Source: Pirellulales bacterium (GTDB lineage: Bacteria; Planctomycetota; Planctomycetia; Pirellulales; JAEUIK01). From it: a DNA stretch of 64,000 nucleotides. The DNA is taken from contig JAIBBZ010000001.1 in assembly GCA_019694435.1 (NCBI GenBank), forward strand, positions 1 to 64,000, given 5' to 3'. Of this stretch, positions 26,178 to 35,076 are shown piece after piece. Position 1 is the first letter of the stretch. Each line of letters begins with the position of its first letter. A program made the position numbers and the translations under genes. The notes under the pieces were generated by a model that made no database searches, had not been told where the DNA came from, and was given only the letters and a program-made list of their open reading frames with translations.

Positions 26178-27653
26178 ATGAATGCCGCCGATGCCCAGCC
26201 GGTCCGTCTGACCACCGTTCATTGGCTGATCTTGATCATCGCCTCGATCGGTTTCGCGTTCGACATCTACGAATTGCTGATGCTGCCGCTGATCGCCAGC
26301 TCGGCCTTGAGCGAACTGCTCGGCGTGCCGCTGGGCGACAAGTCCATCACCACCTGGATTGGCAACCTGGCCTGGGGCAGCGCCATGGTCGGCGGTGCCA
26401 TCGGTCTCGTCGGCGGTTGGCTGACCGATCGCCTGGGCCGCCGCCGCGTGCTCACCTGGAGCATCTTGATCTATGCCACGAGCGCCTTCGCCTCGGGCTT
26501 CGCGCAATCGGTCGAGTCCTTGTTCGTCTTGCGGTGCCTCACGTTTGCTGGGGTGTGCGTCGAGTTCGTCGCGGCAATCGCCTGGCTGGCCGAGCTGTTC
26601 CCCAATCCCCGGCAGCGCGAAACGATCCTGGGTTTTACCCAGGCCTTTTCGTCGCTCGGCGGACTGCTGGCGGCGGGTATCTACGGGTTGATCGTCGTCA
26701 ACTCCGATCGGTTACCGGCCATCTATGGTGCGCATGCTCCATGGCGCTACATGTTGATGTCGGGCCTGCTGCCGGCGCTGCCGCTGATCGTCATCCGCCC
26801 CTTCCTGCCCGAATCGCCGGCCTGGCAGGCGAAGCGCGCCGCCGGTCAGTTGCGGCGGCCGAGTTTTGCGGAGCTGTTCGCGCCCGGGCTGCGCCGCACG
26901 ACGATCGTCACGACGATTCTCTTCGCCTGCTGCTATGGCGCGGCCTTCGGCGCCATCCAGTTGGGTCCCACCCAGATCCTGCCGGGCCTGCCCGAGATGA
27001 CGGCGGCGCGCACCGCGCAGGACGAGGCGAAAAAACAAGTCGCCGGCATGCAGGCGATGATCGATCAGGCGTCCGCGGACGACCCGGCCGGCAAGGCACA
27101 GATGGTCGACGCGCTCAAGCAGCTGCGCAAGCAAGTCGGCGCCAAGGGCAAACCGATCGAAGCGGCGCGTAGCCGGCTGCAAACCTTTCAGGAAATGGGC
27201 GGGCTCGTCGGGCGATTCGTGCTCGCCGTGGCTGCGCTCATCATCGTCAGCCGGCGCAGCCTGTTGCAGTTGTTCCTCGTGCCAGGCCTGATTTTGCTCC
27301 CCTTGGTGTTCGTGTATCCGGCCACGCGCAGTTTGCCTCAATTCGAATGGGGCCTGGCCGCAGTCGCGCTCTGCACGGTCGCGCAGTTCAGCTTCTGGGG
27401 CAACTATCTGCCGCGCGTATTTCCGCTCCATCTGCGCGGCACCGGCGAAAGCTTCGCGGCCAACGTCGGCGGGCGGATGATCGGTACCTCGGCCTCGCTC
27501 ATCACGACCCGCCTGGCCCAGGTCATGCCGGGCGACAGCCAGTTCACCAAAGTGGCCTACGCCGCCGCGGCCGTGGGGACGTTTGTGTACGCCTTGGCCC
27601 TGGTCGTGAGCTTTTTCCTGCCCGAGCCGCACGAAAAAGACCTGGCCGACTAG
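26178..27653 (+). CDS. MFS transporter with long charged loop in the second half
   Basis: 491 residues. The N-terminal half has the FAFDIYELLMLP and GGWLTDRLGRRRVLT signatures of metabolite:proton symporters. After helix 7 there is an unusual hydrophilic, helical insert of roughly 75 residues (about 275-350, rich in Ala, Gln, Lys and Asp) before the remaining helices. The motif FPLHLRGTGESFAANVGGR near the end is typical of the family. The ATG at 26178 was taken; a GTG directly before it (26175) is also in frame. No clear ribosome-binding site is seen. It probably shares a transcript with the upstream SLC13-like gene. Substrate unknown. Confidence 0.85.
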   Translation: MNAADAQPVRLTTVHWLILIIASIGFAFDIYELLMLPLIASSALSELLGVPLGDKSITTWIGNLAWGSAMVGGAIGLVGGWLTDRLGRRRVLTWSILIYATSAFASGFAQSVESLFVLRCLTFAGVCVEFVAAIAWLAELFPNPRQRETILGFTQAFSSLGGLLAAGIYGLIVVNSDRLPAIYGAHAPWRYMLMSGLLPALPLIVIRPFLPESPAWQAKRAAGQLRRPSFAELFAPGLRRTTIVTTILFACCYGAAFGAIQLGPTQILPGLPEMTAARTAQDEAKKQVAGMQAMIDQASADDPAGKAQMVDALKQLRKQVGAKGKPIEAARSRLQTFQEMGGLVGRFVLAVAALIIVSRRSLLQLFLVPGLILLPLVFVYPATRSLPQFEWGLAAVALCTVAQFSFWGNYLPRVFPLHLRGTGESFAANVGGRMIGTSASLITTRLAQVMPGDSQFTKVAYAAAAVGTFVYALALVVSFFLPEPHEKDLAD

Positions 27654-27725
27654 CGTCGAGGCCCCAATTCGAGTGGTTTGGCCGGGGCAGCAGGGAACTC
27701 TATCGCCCCGCCGTAGGTCGCTTTC

Positions 27726-27755
27726 TTGACGCGGCAATCGCCGCGGGAGTAGGTT
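27726..27755 (+). promoter_or_regulatory. Candidate promoter with dyad in the spacer
   Basis: TTGACG (27726-27731) and TAGGTT (27750-27755) are 18 bp apart. CGCGGC, aatc, GCCGCG (27730-27745) forms a 6-bp inverted repeat inside the spacer. It could alternatively be a hairpin ending the upstream MFS transcript. Confidence 0.3.
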
Positions 27756-27798
27756 CGAGGGGCGTGGGACCACGGCCAGGACCAGAGGGCTGCGCGCG

Positions 27799-29217
27799 AT
27801 GAAGTCGCTCGAATCCAGTCGCCGCCCGGCGGAACGTGCCCCGGGCGCGATTCGACGTCGCGTTGGCGCCGAGCCTGTCGCTACGGCCGAAGCGCCCGCT
27901 CGCGCCTTGCCGCGCTACGTGCCAAGTTGGTCGGTGAGTCTGGTACTGCACGGCGCGGCCATCCTGACGCTGGGGCTCGTCGTCCTCCCCACCCCGCACG
28001 CGGACAGTGTCGTGCGGTGGATTGCGCTGGCCACGGGTCGTCCCGAGTCGTCGCCGGTCGAATCGTTGATCGAGTTGCCGCCGGCTTCTGGAAAGCAGGG
28101 CGCGCCGCCCGCCTCGTCAGACACGGTGCAAGCGCTGACTGCGCCGGCCGACGGCACGCGGGTCGAAGTCGCATTGGCCGAACACGCGGCGATGAACCTG
28201 CCGCCCGACGCGCTGCCCGCAGCGGCGAACCTGGCTCAACCGCTGCCCAAGCGCGCTGCGGCGGCCGCGCGTCAAGCGGGCACCGCGGCGCGTCCCGTGT
28301 CGGTGCCGGCCCAGTCCCCGGCGGGCCAGTCCGGCGGACCGCAACCGGCCGAAGTGCGCCAGTTCTACGACGCCATCGTCGATCGCTTCATTCAATATGA
28401 TCTGGGCGAACTGAACGGCCAGGCCGGCATGCAGGCCCGGGCCGCGTTTCATGCCCTGGGTCCTGACGCGGTGCCTTCGCTGATCTCGGGGCTCAACTAC
28501 TCGGCCTCGATCCAAGCTAGTTGCCCGGTGGTGGTGTTGCGCAGCAAGTTGCGCTCGCTGTTGGCGGCAACGATGGATAGCGAGCAGATCGACCGGGCAA
28601 TCCAAGAATTGTGTAAGGGCGTATCGCCCGCTGCGCCGCATGCGGCGCTGGTCGCCGAGCTGCGCGAAGAGCTGCTCCGGTTCCGGCAATCGGAACTGGC
28701 GGCGCAGGCCATGACGACCGTTCAACGGCTGGCCCGCGAAAACCGCAAGACCGTCCAAGCGGCCCTGACAGATCCCGAGCCGATGGTTCGCTGGGCGGCC
28801 ACGCGCGTGGTCGCCGAGCGCGGGCTGCGGCTGATCGACGAGCTACTGACGCTGCTGGACGACGTGCATCCCGACGTGCAGCAAGAAGCCCGCGGCGCAC
28901 TGGTGCGTTTGGCCCGGGGGAAGGATTTCGGGCCCGCGCCGAAGGCAACCGACGAACAACATGCCGCGGCGGTGGCGCAATGGCGCGAGTGGGCGGCAAA
29001 GTTCCACCCCGAGAGCCACGACGAGGAAGACGACCACCTGCCCGACGATCCGGCCCAGGCGGCCGAGCAGCGAGCGGCCTCGCAACTGTCGCTGGCCGAG
29101 CGGCTCGAAGAGCGCGGTCTCAAGGCCCAGGCCAAGCGCCGCTACACGGAGCTGGTCGCCAACTATCCCGATACGCAGGCCGCCGCCGAGGGTCGCCGCC
29201 GCCTGGCGGAGAATTGA
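27799..29217 (+). CDS. Single-helix membrane protein with HEAT-like repeats and C-terminal TPR-like segment
   Basis: 472 residues. A basic cytoplasmic N-terminus (1-42) is followed by one membrane helix (about 45-65, SWSVSLVLHGAAILTLGLVVL), the arrangement of TonB-like anchors. Then come an Ala/Pro-rich linker (about 70-190) and helical repeats (about 190-390) such as PMVRWAATRVVAERG and PDVQQEARGALVRLARG, which are HEAT-like. An acidic segment and a TPR-like end (RYTELVANYPDTQAAAEGRRRL) complete it. Probably a scaffold in the periplasm; no enzymatic motif. The cytochrome gene follows 34 bp downstream in the same direction. Confidence 0.7.
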   Translation: MKSLESSRRPAERAPGAIRRRVGAEPVATAEAPARALPRYVPSWSVSLVLHGAAILTLGLVVLPTPHADSVVRWIALATGRPESSPVESLIELPPASGKQGAPPASSDTVQALTAPADGTRVEVALAEHAAMNLPPDALPAAANLAQPLPKRAAAAARQAGTAARPVSVPAQSPAGQSGGPQPAEVRQFYDAIVDRFIQYDLGELNGQAGMQARAAFHALGPDAVPSLISGLNYSASIQASCPVVVLRSKLRSLLAATMDSEQIDRAIQELCKGVSPAAPHAALVAELREELLRFRQSELAAQAMTTVQRLARENRKTVQAALTDPEPMVRWAATRVVAERGLRLIDELLTLLDDVHPDVQQEARGALVRLARGKDFGPAPKATDEQHAAAVAQWREWAAKFHPESHDEEDDHLPDDPAQAAEQRAASQLSLAERLEERGLKAQAKRRYTELVANYPDTQAAAEGRRRLAEN

Positions 29218-29235
29218 ATGCTTGTGAGCGCAGCT

Positions 29236-29263
29236 TCGTGAGCACTGGGTCGTGAGCACTGGG
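29236..29263 (+). repeat. Perfect 14-bp tandem duplication over the cytochrome start codon
   Basis: tcgtgagcactggg occurs twice in a row (29236-29249, 29250-29263). The second copy contains the GTG start used for the cytochrome gene; the first holds a GTG in another frame because 14 is not a multiple of 3. Confidence 0.85.
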
Positions 29264-30859
29264 CAACTCGAGCCTCATTCCCGCTGGTCGTGCGGGATGG
29301 CCGTCGCCGGGCTCATCTTCGCGGCCGCCATCGTCTTGGCGCTGCTCGCGCCGCGGAGCCCCGCTAAGGTTGCCGTCGTTCGCGGCAGCGTCACCGGCCA
29401 GGCCGGCCCCATCGCCGGGGCGCGCGTGCGCTTTGCCGGTGACGGGCATCTGGTGCTGACCGATGCGGCCGGGCAGTTTTCGCTGCCCCGGGTCGACGCG
29501 CGGCAGATGGTGACCGCCGCCTTGCCCGGTTACGTCATCGCCGGCGCGATCGTCTCCGCGCAGCCTTCAACGGCGCAATCGGTCCTCGGCCCCCTGGTCG
29601 TTCGGCCGGTGCCCGACCTCGATCACGCCGATTACGCGTGGGTCGATCCGCGGCCCTCGGCAGAGCAGCAGCAGAATTGCGGCAACTGCCATCGCGGCAT
29701 TTACGACGACTGGTCGAAGAGTGGACACGCCCGCGCCGCGACGAACCATCACTTCAAGAACGTGTACGACGGCACCGACGCGACCGGCCAAGCGAACCGG
29801 GGCTGGAACCTGCTGGCCGAGCATCCCGAGGGGGCGGGCGTGTGCACGGCGTGCCACGCGCCGGGGGTGGCCGCCGGCACGACGGCCTACGACGATCTGC
29901 GTGCGGCGCGAAGCGTCGATGCCTTGGGCGTGCATTGCGACTTTTGCCACAAGGTAGCCGCCGCGCCCGAGGTCCCGCTCGGCCGTACGCACGGAAGATA
30001 CGGACTTGAACTGCGCCGGCCGGCCGAGGGGCAACTCTTCTTTGGCCCCTGGGACGATGTCGCACGCGGCGAAGATGTTTACACGCCGCTGTTCACAGAG
30101 AGTCGTTACTGCGCCAGCTGCCATGAGGGCGTCGTGTTCGGCACGCAGGTCTACGGCACGTACAGCGAGTACCTGGACAGCCCCGCTGCGCGAGCCGGCA
30201 AGCAATGCCAGGACTGCCACATGGCGCCGACCGGCCAGGTCACGAACATCGCGCCGGGTAAAGGGGGACTCGCGCGCGATCCGCGCACGATCTCGGATCA
30301 CCGATTCCCGGCAGCTACCGCAGCGCGATTACGAGCGGCGCTGGGCGTCGAAATCGCCTGGCAGGTCGGCGAAACGCGCGCACAGCTCGAGATCACGCTC
30401 GCGGCTCGCGACGTCGGCCACTCGGTGCCGACCGGGTTCATCGATCGCAACCTGGTGCTCGTCGTCGCAGCGCTCGACGAGCACGGCCAGCCGCTCGATC
30501 GTGAACAGGGAGCCGAGTTGCCCGAGTTGGCAGGGGCTGAGATTCAAGGTCGATGCGGCGTCGTCTTGGCCAAACAACTCCGCGGCCCGCAGGGCGAACA
30601 ACCAGTCCCCTTCTGGCAGCCGCAAGAACTCGTCGCCGACACGCGGCTGCACCCCGCACAGCCACAGACCCACCGCTGGTCGTTCACGGGCGTCGCGGCA
30701 CGACTCCATGTGCAGCTCGTCTATCGCCGCTTCTGGCCGGCGACGGCCGCCGAAAAGGCGTGGAACGACAATGAAGAACTCGTATTCGACGAGTCGTTTG
30801 TCATCGCCGCCACCGGCCGCCGGACGTTAGGCACAACGCTCGAGGCACCGGCCCCTTAG
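29252..30859 (+). CDS. Membrane-anchored pentaheme cytochrome c with carboxypeptidase-regulatory-like domain
   Basis: 535 residues: N-terminal helix (about 15-33), beta-sandwich domain (about 42-118, RGSVTGQAGPIAGARVRF and TDAAGQFSLPRVDA), then a multiheme region with five CxxCH motifs: CGNCH 143-147, CTACH 198-202, CDFCH 229-233, CASCH 287-291 and CQDCH 319-323. Extra His residues (HARAATNHHF) could be distal ligands. The C-terminal 200 residues form a heme-free domain. It resembles cytochrome c554-type electron carriers; partner unknown. The start is GTG 29252, inside a 14-bp duplication and without a good ribosome-binding site, so the exact start is uncertain. The stop overlaps the convergent stop of the next gene by 3 bases. 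Confidence 0.8.
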   Translation: MSTGQLEPHSRWSCGMAVAGLIFAAAIVLALLAPRSPAKVAVVRGSVTGQAGPIAGARVRFAGDGHLVLTDAAGQFSLPRVDARQMVTAALPGYVIAGAIVSAQPSTAQSVLGPLVVRPVPDLDHADYAWVDPRPSAEQQQNCGNCHRGIYDDWSKSGHARAATNHHFKNVYDGTDATGQANRGWNLLAEHPEGAGVCTACHAPGVAAGTTAYDDLRAARSVDALGVHCDFCHKVAAAPEVPLGRTHGRYGLELRRPAEGQLFFGPWDDVARGEDVYTPLFTESRYCASCHEGVVFGTQVYGTYSEYLDSPAARAGKQCQDCHMAPTGQVTNIAPGKGGLARDPRTISDHRFPAATAARLRAALGVEIAWQVGETRAQLEITLAARDVGHSVPTGFIDRNLVLVVAALDEHGQPLDREQGAELPELAGAEIQGRCGVVLAKQLRGPQGEQPVPFWQPQELVADTRLHPAQPQTHRWSFTGVAARLHVQLVYRRFWPATAAEKAWNDNEELVFDESFVIAATGRRTLGTTLEAPAP

Positions 30860-33800
30860 TCGTGCAGCGAGAAATACTCGGCCGAGCCGACCAGCGCCAG
30901 GCCTAGCTCGTCGATCTTCTTCTGCCCGGTCTTCAGCATGCTGGTCCAGTAGGTCGCCCCCAGAACATCGACGTGCCGGTCGAGCAGATCGCTGTACAAC
31001 AGGTCGACGACCCGAGTCCAGGCTTCATCGGTGCCCTGGAAGGTGCTGATCGCCGCGCTGCGCGACAGGCCGCCATTGAGTGCAGCGACCCAGGCGTTCT
31101 TGCCGAACGGATCGGCCGCCCGGCCCAAGACGTCGAGATACAAGGCATCGACGAAGTCGCTGTTCGACACATAGGCCGTGCTGTATTCGGTCGAATTGAG
31201 CAGGCTATTGGCCAGGTTGACCGTTGAACCGCCTGCGGCCAGTTGCGTCACGGCCGCCGACAACTCGTTGGCGTTGGGCAAGCGATTGAGCAGGTCCTGG
31301 TAGACGGCCTTGGCCTGCACGGTGCGGTGTTCGCCCGAAGTCCAGAAGGCGTTGATGACCGTCGTCATCGACATGCCCTGCGCTAGCTGTCCGAGCCAGG
31401 CATTGATCTCGGTCTGGCTGCCGGCGCGGTTGAGCAACTCGGTGTACAACGACGCGATCACCGAGGCATTGCTTTGCTGCGCGGCCAGGGCCGTCATATA
31501 GCGCGGCTGCGCCTTGCTCCAATACTCGTCCGAGCTAAGCAGGGCCACGTTGAAGCTGTTGACTGATGCCTGTCCCTTCTGAATCTGGCTCACCCACGAG
31601 TTGCGCTCGGCGGTCGTCGCGGCACGGCCGAGGTATTCGCGATACGAGGTGTCGACCGTCTTCGCCAGATACTCGGTCGAGTTGTACAGCGCCTGGACCA
31701 TGGCGGCCCGGGTTGTGCCGGCGTTCAGCGCCGCGACCCAGTTGTTCATCCCCTGGGCATCGGCCGACCGGCCGAGCACCACGGGATAGATTTTTTGCAC
31801 GGCGGCCGCGTTGCTCGGGTACAGACCGTTGAACTCGGCCGAGGAGGCCAATTCACCGACGAGCTGCGCATAGGGCGTACCGGCGAGCATGGCTTGCGTC
31901 CAGGTGTTCACCTCGGTCGTCGTCGGTTGACGATTGACGAGGCCGGTGAACGCTTGCACGGTCAGGTTGTAGAGCCGCTCGGCCGCGAGGTACAACGCGT
32001 TGGCCAGCCCCTCGCGCGGCAGCGTGGTCTCGACGAGATTCGTCAAGTAGACCGTCTCGGCCGGCAACGGATAGCGATGCAGGATGTTGTCGAACATCGC
32101 CTGCACGGCCACCGGCGCGACCATCTTGCTCTGGTACTCGGGCGAGCTGAGGATCGCCTTGGCCACGTCGTCGAGCTTCGCCCCGCCGACCTGCACGGCG
32201 CTGAGCCAATAAGAGGCCGCAAACCCGTCGAGCGGACGATTCAGGAACGTCTGGTAGAAGCCGCCGAGCGTCAACTGGATGCGCTCGCCCGAGTTGGCGA
32301 CAAACGTCGCCATCGCCGTGCGCGTCATGCCGCCGTTGAGCAGATTGACCCAGGCCTGCACTTCGGCCGGCGCGGCCACGCGGTGCAGGATGGTCTGATA
32401 GACGCCAGCGACGTATTGGTTGTTCTGCGGCTTGTCGAACGACCAGTATTCCGGATCGCCGACCAGCGAGGCCACGAGCGCCGCGGTGCTGCCGGTGCTG
32501 TTGATGCTGTTGATTCCCGCGGTCAGCTCGCCCGCATTGGGCAACCGGCCGTAGACCTCGTTGTACGCGTCGCGCACCAAGAGCCCCCGGGCCTCGGCCG
32601 AACCCCAGATCGTGCTGACCACGGCCGAGCGCGGCTGGCCGGACACCAGGCTGTTGACGTGCTGATTCAACTCCACGGCCGAGGCCTTGCGCCGCAACAG
32701 GTCTTCATACAGGCCGGCGACGAAGTAGCTCGGCGACAGCCGGTCACCCGTCAGTTCGGCGTAGTTAACCGTCAACGTCGTGTCGCTCGACGGCGTGACC
32801 AGCGTATGGGCCTGCAGTCCGCCGTCGGACCAGCTTTGGAACATGTACGTCTTGTTGCCGCTCACCTGGAGCAACTGGCCCGCGATCGTCCGCTGCAGCC
32901 CGGCCACGCCGGTGAACGTGTAGGGACCGGCGTGCGGCGAGCCGTCGAGCTCGAGGTTCAGGCCCGGCACGTTCGTGTTCAGCGTGACGGTGACCACTTG
33001 CGGGTGGATGTCCTGGTAGGTCTCGTGCTTCAAGCCGGCCGTGTCGGTCACCGTCAGCTTGATGCGATACCAGACCTGCGACGACGATTCGCCGGTCACG
33101 GGAATCGTGAACGAGCCGTCGGCCACGCCGTTGATCGGTCCGAGATACGGATGCACGTGGTCGAGGTGATGGAACGAGACGCTCCAGCTATAGGCCGAAG
33201 CCGGCAGCGCGCCGTCTTCGATGTCGAACGCGCTGGCCGAGAACTGCACCGTATCGCCGGCGTGATACAGAGCGTGCGGCATCACCAGGTTGATCGTCGC
33301 CGTCGGCGGATGCTCGCCCACGGCCACGAGCACACCGTCTGAAGTGTCCTCGCCGCCGTTGCCGTCGTAGGCCGTGACACGGGCCTGGTAGATGCCGCGC
33401 GAGCTGTACAAGTGGCCGGGCGTCGCACCGTAGCCCGGTGCCGAGCCGTCGCCGAAATCCCAGACGTAGGTCAGGCTGTCCTGGTCGGGGTCGCTGCTGC
33501 CCGTCGCATCGAACTGGACCCAGAGCGGCGTGTCGCCGTAGGCCGGCGTGGCCGTGGCCACGGCCACGGGACTGCGATTGGCGCCGCCCACGTAGCTGAT
33601 CTTGTTCACCTGCCCGCCGAAAATGTTGATGTAGTACAGGCTGCCGTCGGGGCCCATGTCGAGGTCGATCGCGCTGGGCATGCCGGTGGCAAAGTCTTCG
33701 ATCAGGACATGCTCGTGATCCGCGTGGCCGTCTTCCTCGAACTTCAGCGTCCGGATCGACTGGAAGATGAAATCAGTGAAGAAGTAGACGTTCTGGAACT

Positions 33801-34764
33801 CGGTCGGGTACTGGTTGCCCGTGTAGAACGTGCCTCCGGTGATCGCGCCGGCGCCAGTCTGGTCGTGGGCATAGGTGAACACGGGATCGATGTAGGCCGG
33901 GTTGTTGCCGGCGCCTTCGATGCCCGGCCAACCGTAATTGCCGCCCGCCACGACGTGGTTGATTTCTTCCCAGTAGACGCTGCCCACGTCGTTCAACAGG
34001 ATCGTGCCGTCTTCCGGGCTGATCGCGAAGGTGAACGGGTTGCGGAAGCCGAGTGCGTAGATCTCGCCGCGAGCGCCGGGCACGCCGACGAACGGGTTAT
34101 CTTGCGGGACGATGTTCGGATAGGCCGACGGATCGATCCGCAGCAGCTTGCCGGCCAACGAGCTGAGCTGCTGCACCTCGTTCGTCGCACCACGATCGCC
34201 GACGCTGACGTAGAGCATGCCGTCGGGCCCGTAGTGCATGGTGCCCGTGCTGTGCAGGCCGGTCGGCAAGATGATGTTGTCGAGGATCACGACCTCGCTG
34301 TTCGGGTCGGCCAGGTCGGCGTTCGAGTTGCTGACCTTGAAGCGGCTGATTCGGTTGGCGTTGTTGCCATCGGTGCGCGTGTAGGTGTAGTGGAGGTAGA
34401 CAAAGCCGTTCTCGTTGAAGTCCTTGTCGAAGACGATGCCGTTCAGGCCGTTCTCTGCCTCGGTGTTGACGGCCAAGGTCAAGAACGGCGTCGGCAGCAG
34501 CGTGCCGTCGCGCACCACGCGGACGTTGCCGTTCTTTTCCAACACGAACAACCGGCCGTCGGGCGAAAACTCCATCGCCGTCGTCAGGTCGAGGCCCGTC
34601 ACGTACGACGTCTCTTCGAAGCCCGGCAACAGGTCCGTCGCCATGAGATCGCGGACTTCCAACCGCTCGGCACTGTGCAGCCGGCGGCATTCATGGTGAG
34701 TCCCAAGCTTGGTGAAGGCCGTGCGACGAGAATGCGACCGACGCCGGGGCAGCGAGGAAAACAT
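30856..34764 (-). CDS. LEPR-motif surface protein: glucose/sorbosone dehydrogenase-like propeller, PKD domain and DUF4214 repeats
   Basis: 1302 residues. The Arg/His-rich N-terminus contains LEVRDLMA (about 35-42), a variant of the planctomycete LEPR-xLL sorting motif. A glucose/sorbosone-dehydrogenase beta-propeller follows (about 48-390; MEFSPDGRLFVLEKNG, LYVSVGDRG, EIYALGFRNPF, GGNYGWPG), then a PKD domain (about 395-480; YVWDFGDGS), another Ig-like region, and about twelve DUF4214 helical units from about residue 700 to the end, each with a Y..LLxR...E...W pattern (for example LYTELLNRAGSQTEINAWL). Similar secreted proteins probably bind or oxidise sugars outside the cell. The gene lies alone on the minus strand, with a promoter candidate about 105 bp upstream and no recognisable ribosome-binding site. 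Confidence 0.85.
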   Translation of the reverse strand: MFSSLPRRRSHSRRTAFTKLGTHHECRRLHSAERLEVRDLMATDLLPGFEETSYVTGLDLTTAMEFSPDGRLFVLEKNGNVRVVRDGTLLPTPFLTLAVNTEAENGLNGIVFDKDFNENGFVYLHYTYTRTDGNNANRISRFKVSNSNADLADPNSEVVILDNIILPTGLHSTGTMHYGPDGMLYVSVGDRGATNEVQQLSSLAGKLLRIDPSAYPNIVPQDNPFVGVPGARGEIYALGFRNPFTFAISPEDGTILLNDVGSVYWEEINHVVAGGNYGWPGIEGAGNNPAYIDPVFTYAHDQTGAGAITGGTFYTGNQYPTEFQNVYFFTDFIFQSIRTLKFEEDGHADHEHVLIEDFATGMPSAIDLDMGPDGSLYYINIFGGQVNKISYVGGANRSPVAVATATPAYGDTPLWVQFDATGSSDPDQDSLTYVWDFGDGSAPGYGATPGHLYSSRGIYQARVTAYDGNGGEDTSDGVLVAVGEHPPTATINLVMPHALYHAGDTVQFSASAFDIEDGALPASAYSWSVSFHHLDHVHPYLGPINGVADGSFTIPVTGESSSQVWYRIKLTVTDTAGLKHETYQDIHPQVVTVTLNTNVPGLNLELDGSPHAGPYTFTGVAGLQRTIAGQLLQVSGNKTYMFQSWSDGGLQAHTLVTPSSDTTLTVNYAELTGDRLSPSYFVAGLYEDLLRRKASAVELNQHVNSLVSGQPRSAVVSTIWGSAEARGLLVRDAYNEVYGRLPNAGELTAGINSINSTGSTAALVASLVGDPEYWSFDKPQNNQYVAGVYQTILHRVAAPAEVQAWVNLLNGGMTRTAMATFVANSGERIQLTLGGFYQTFLNRPLDGFAASYWLSAVQVGGAKLDDVAKAILSSPEYQSKMVAPVAVQAMFDNILHRYPLPAETVYLTNLVETTLPREGLANALYLAAERLYNLTVQAFTGLVNRQPTTTEVNTWTQAMLAGTPYAQLVGELASSAEFNGLYPSNAAAVQKIYPVVLGRSADAQGMNNWVAALNAGTTRAAMVQALYNSTEYLAKTVDTSYREYLGRAATTAERNSWVSQIQKGQASVNSFNVALLSSDEYWSKAQPRYMTALAAQQSNASVIASLYTELLNRAGSQTEINAWLGQLAQGMSMTTVINAFWTSGEHRTVQAKAVYQDLLNRLPNANELSAAVTQLAAGGSTVNLANSLLNSTEYSTAYVSNSDFVDALYLDVLGRAADPFGKNAWVAALNGGLSRSAAISTFQGTDEAWTRVVDLLYSDLLDRHVDVLGATYWTSMLKTGQKKIDELGLALVGSAEYFSLHD

Positions 34765-35066
34765 GGCGGGAATCCGGAAGAGGAGTTGCGAGGCGGGACG
34801 CGTTTCAGTCGCCTGCCGTGGCGAGAGCCGGCAGTGGTGACGAGACCGGCTTTCTTCCTAGATTTCCCAAACTATTTACTCGACCTATCTTCGTCAAACT
34901 AAAAGACTTACGACAACGGAACAAAATGATTGTGCAAGCTTTCACAACCGCACCGGTCGCGCAAACGCGAGCGCAACGCTGGTGGTCCAGGGCGCCTGCA
35001 AACCCTCACGCCGCAAAGAGATGCCGCTCGGCGCACGCCGATTGCGAACGTCGCGAGAGTGTTGCG
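34765..35066. other. Intergenic region, AT-rich patch, no gene seen
   Basis: About 300 bp upstream of the surface protein gene and downstream of the glycosyltransferase gene, both on the minus strand. The 34850-34950 part is markedly AT-rich for this genome and carries the promoter candidate. No coding frame or RNA gene is recognisable. Confidence 0.5.
34869..34897 (-). promoter_or_regulatory. Candidate sigma70-type promoter of the 1302-residue surface protein gene
   Basis: On the minus strand TTGACG (34897-34892) and TAGTTT (34874-34869) are separated by 17 bp within the most AT-rich stretch of the region (34850-34930). A start near 34862 implies a leader of about 98 nt. Confidence 0.4.
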
Positions 35067-35076
35067 TTAACGCAAC
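35061..35076. other. 16-bp perfect palindrome over a stop codon
   Basis: gttgcgttaacgcaac is self-complementary and includes the TAA stop of the glycosyltransferase gene. It could fold as a 6-bp stem with a TTAA loop, or be a dimeric protein-binding site. There is no T-run. Confidence 0.6.
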
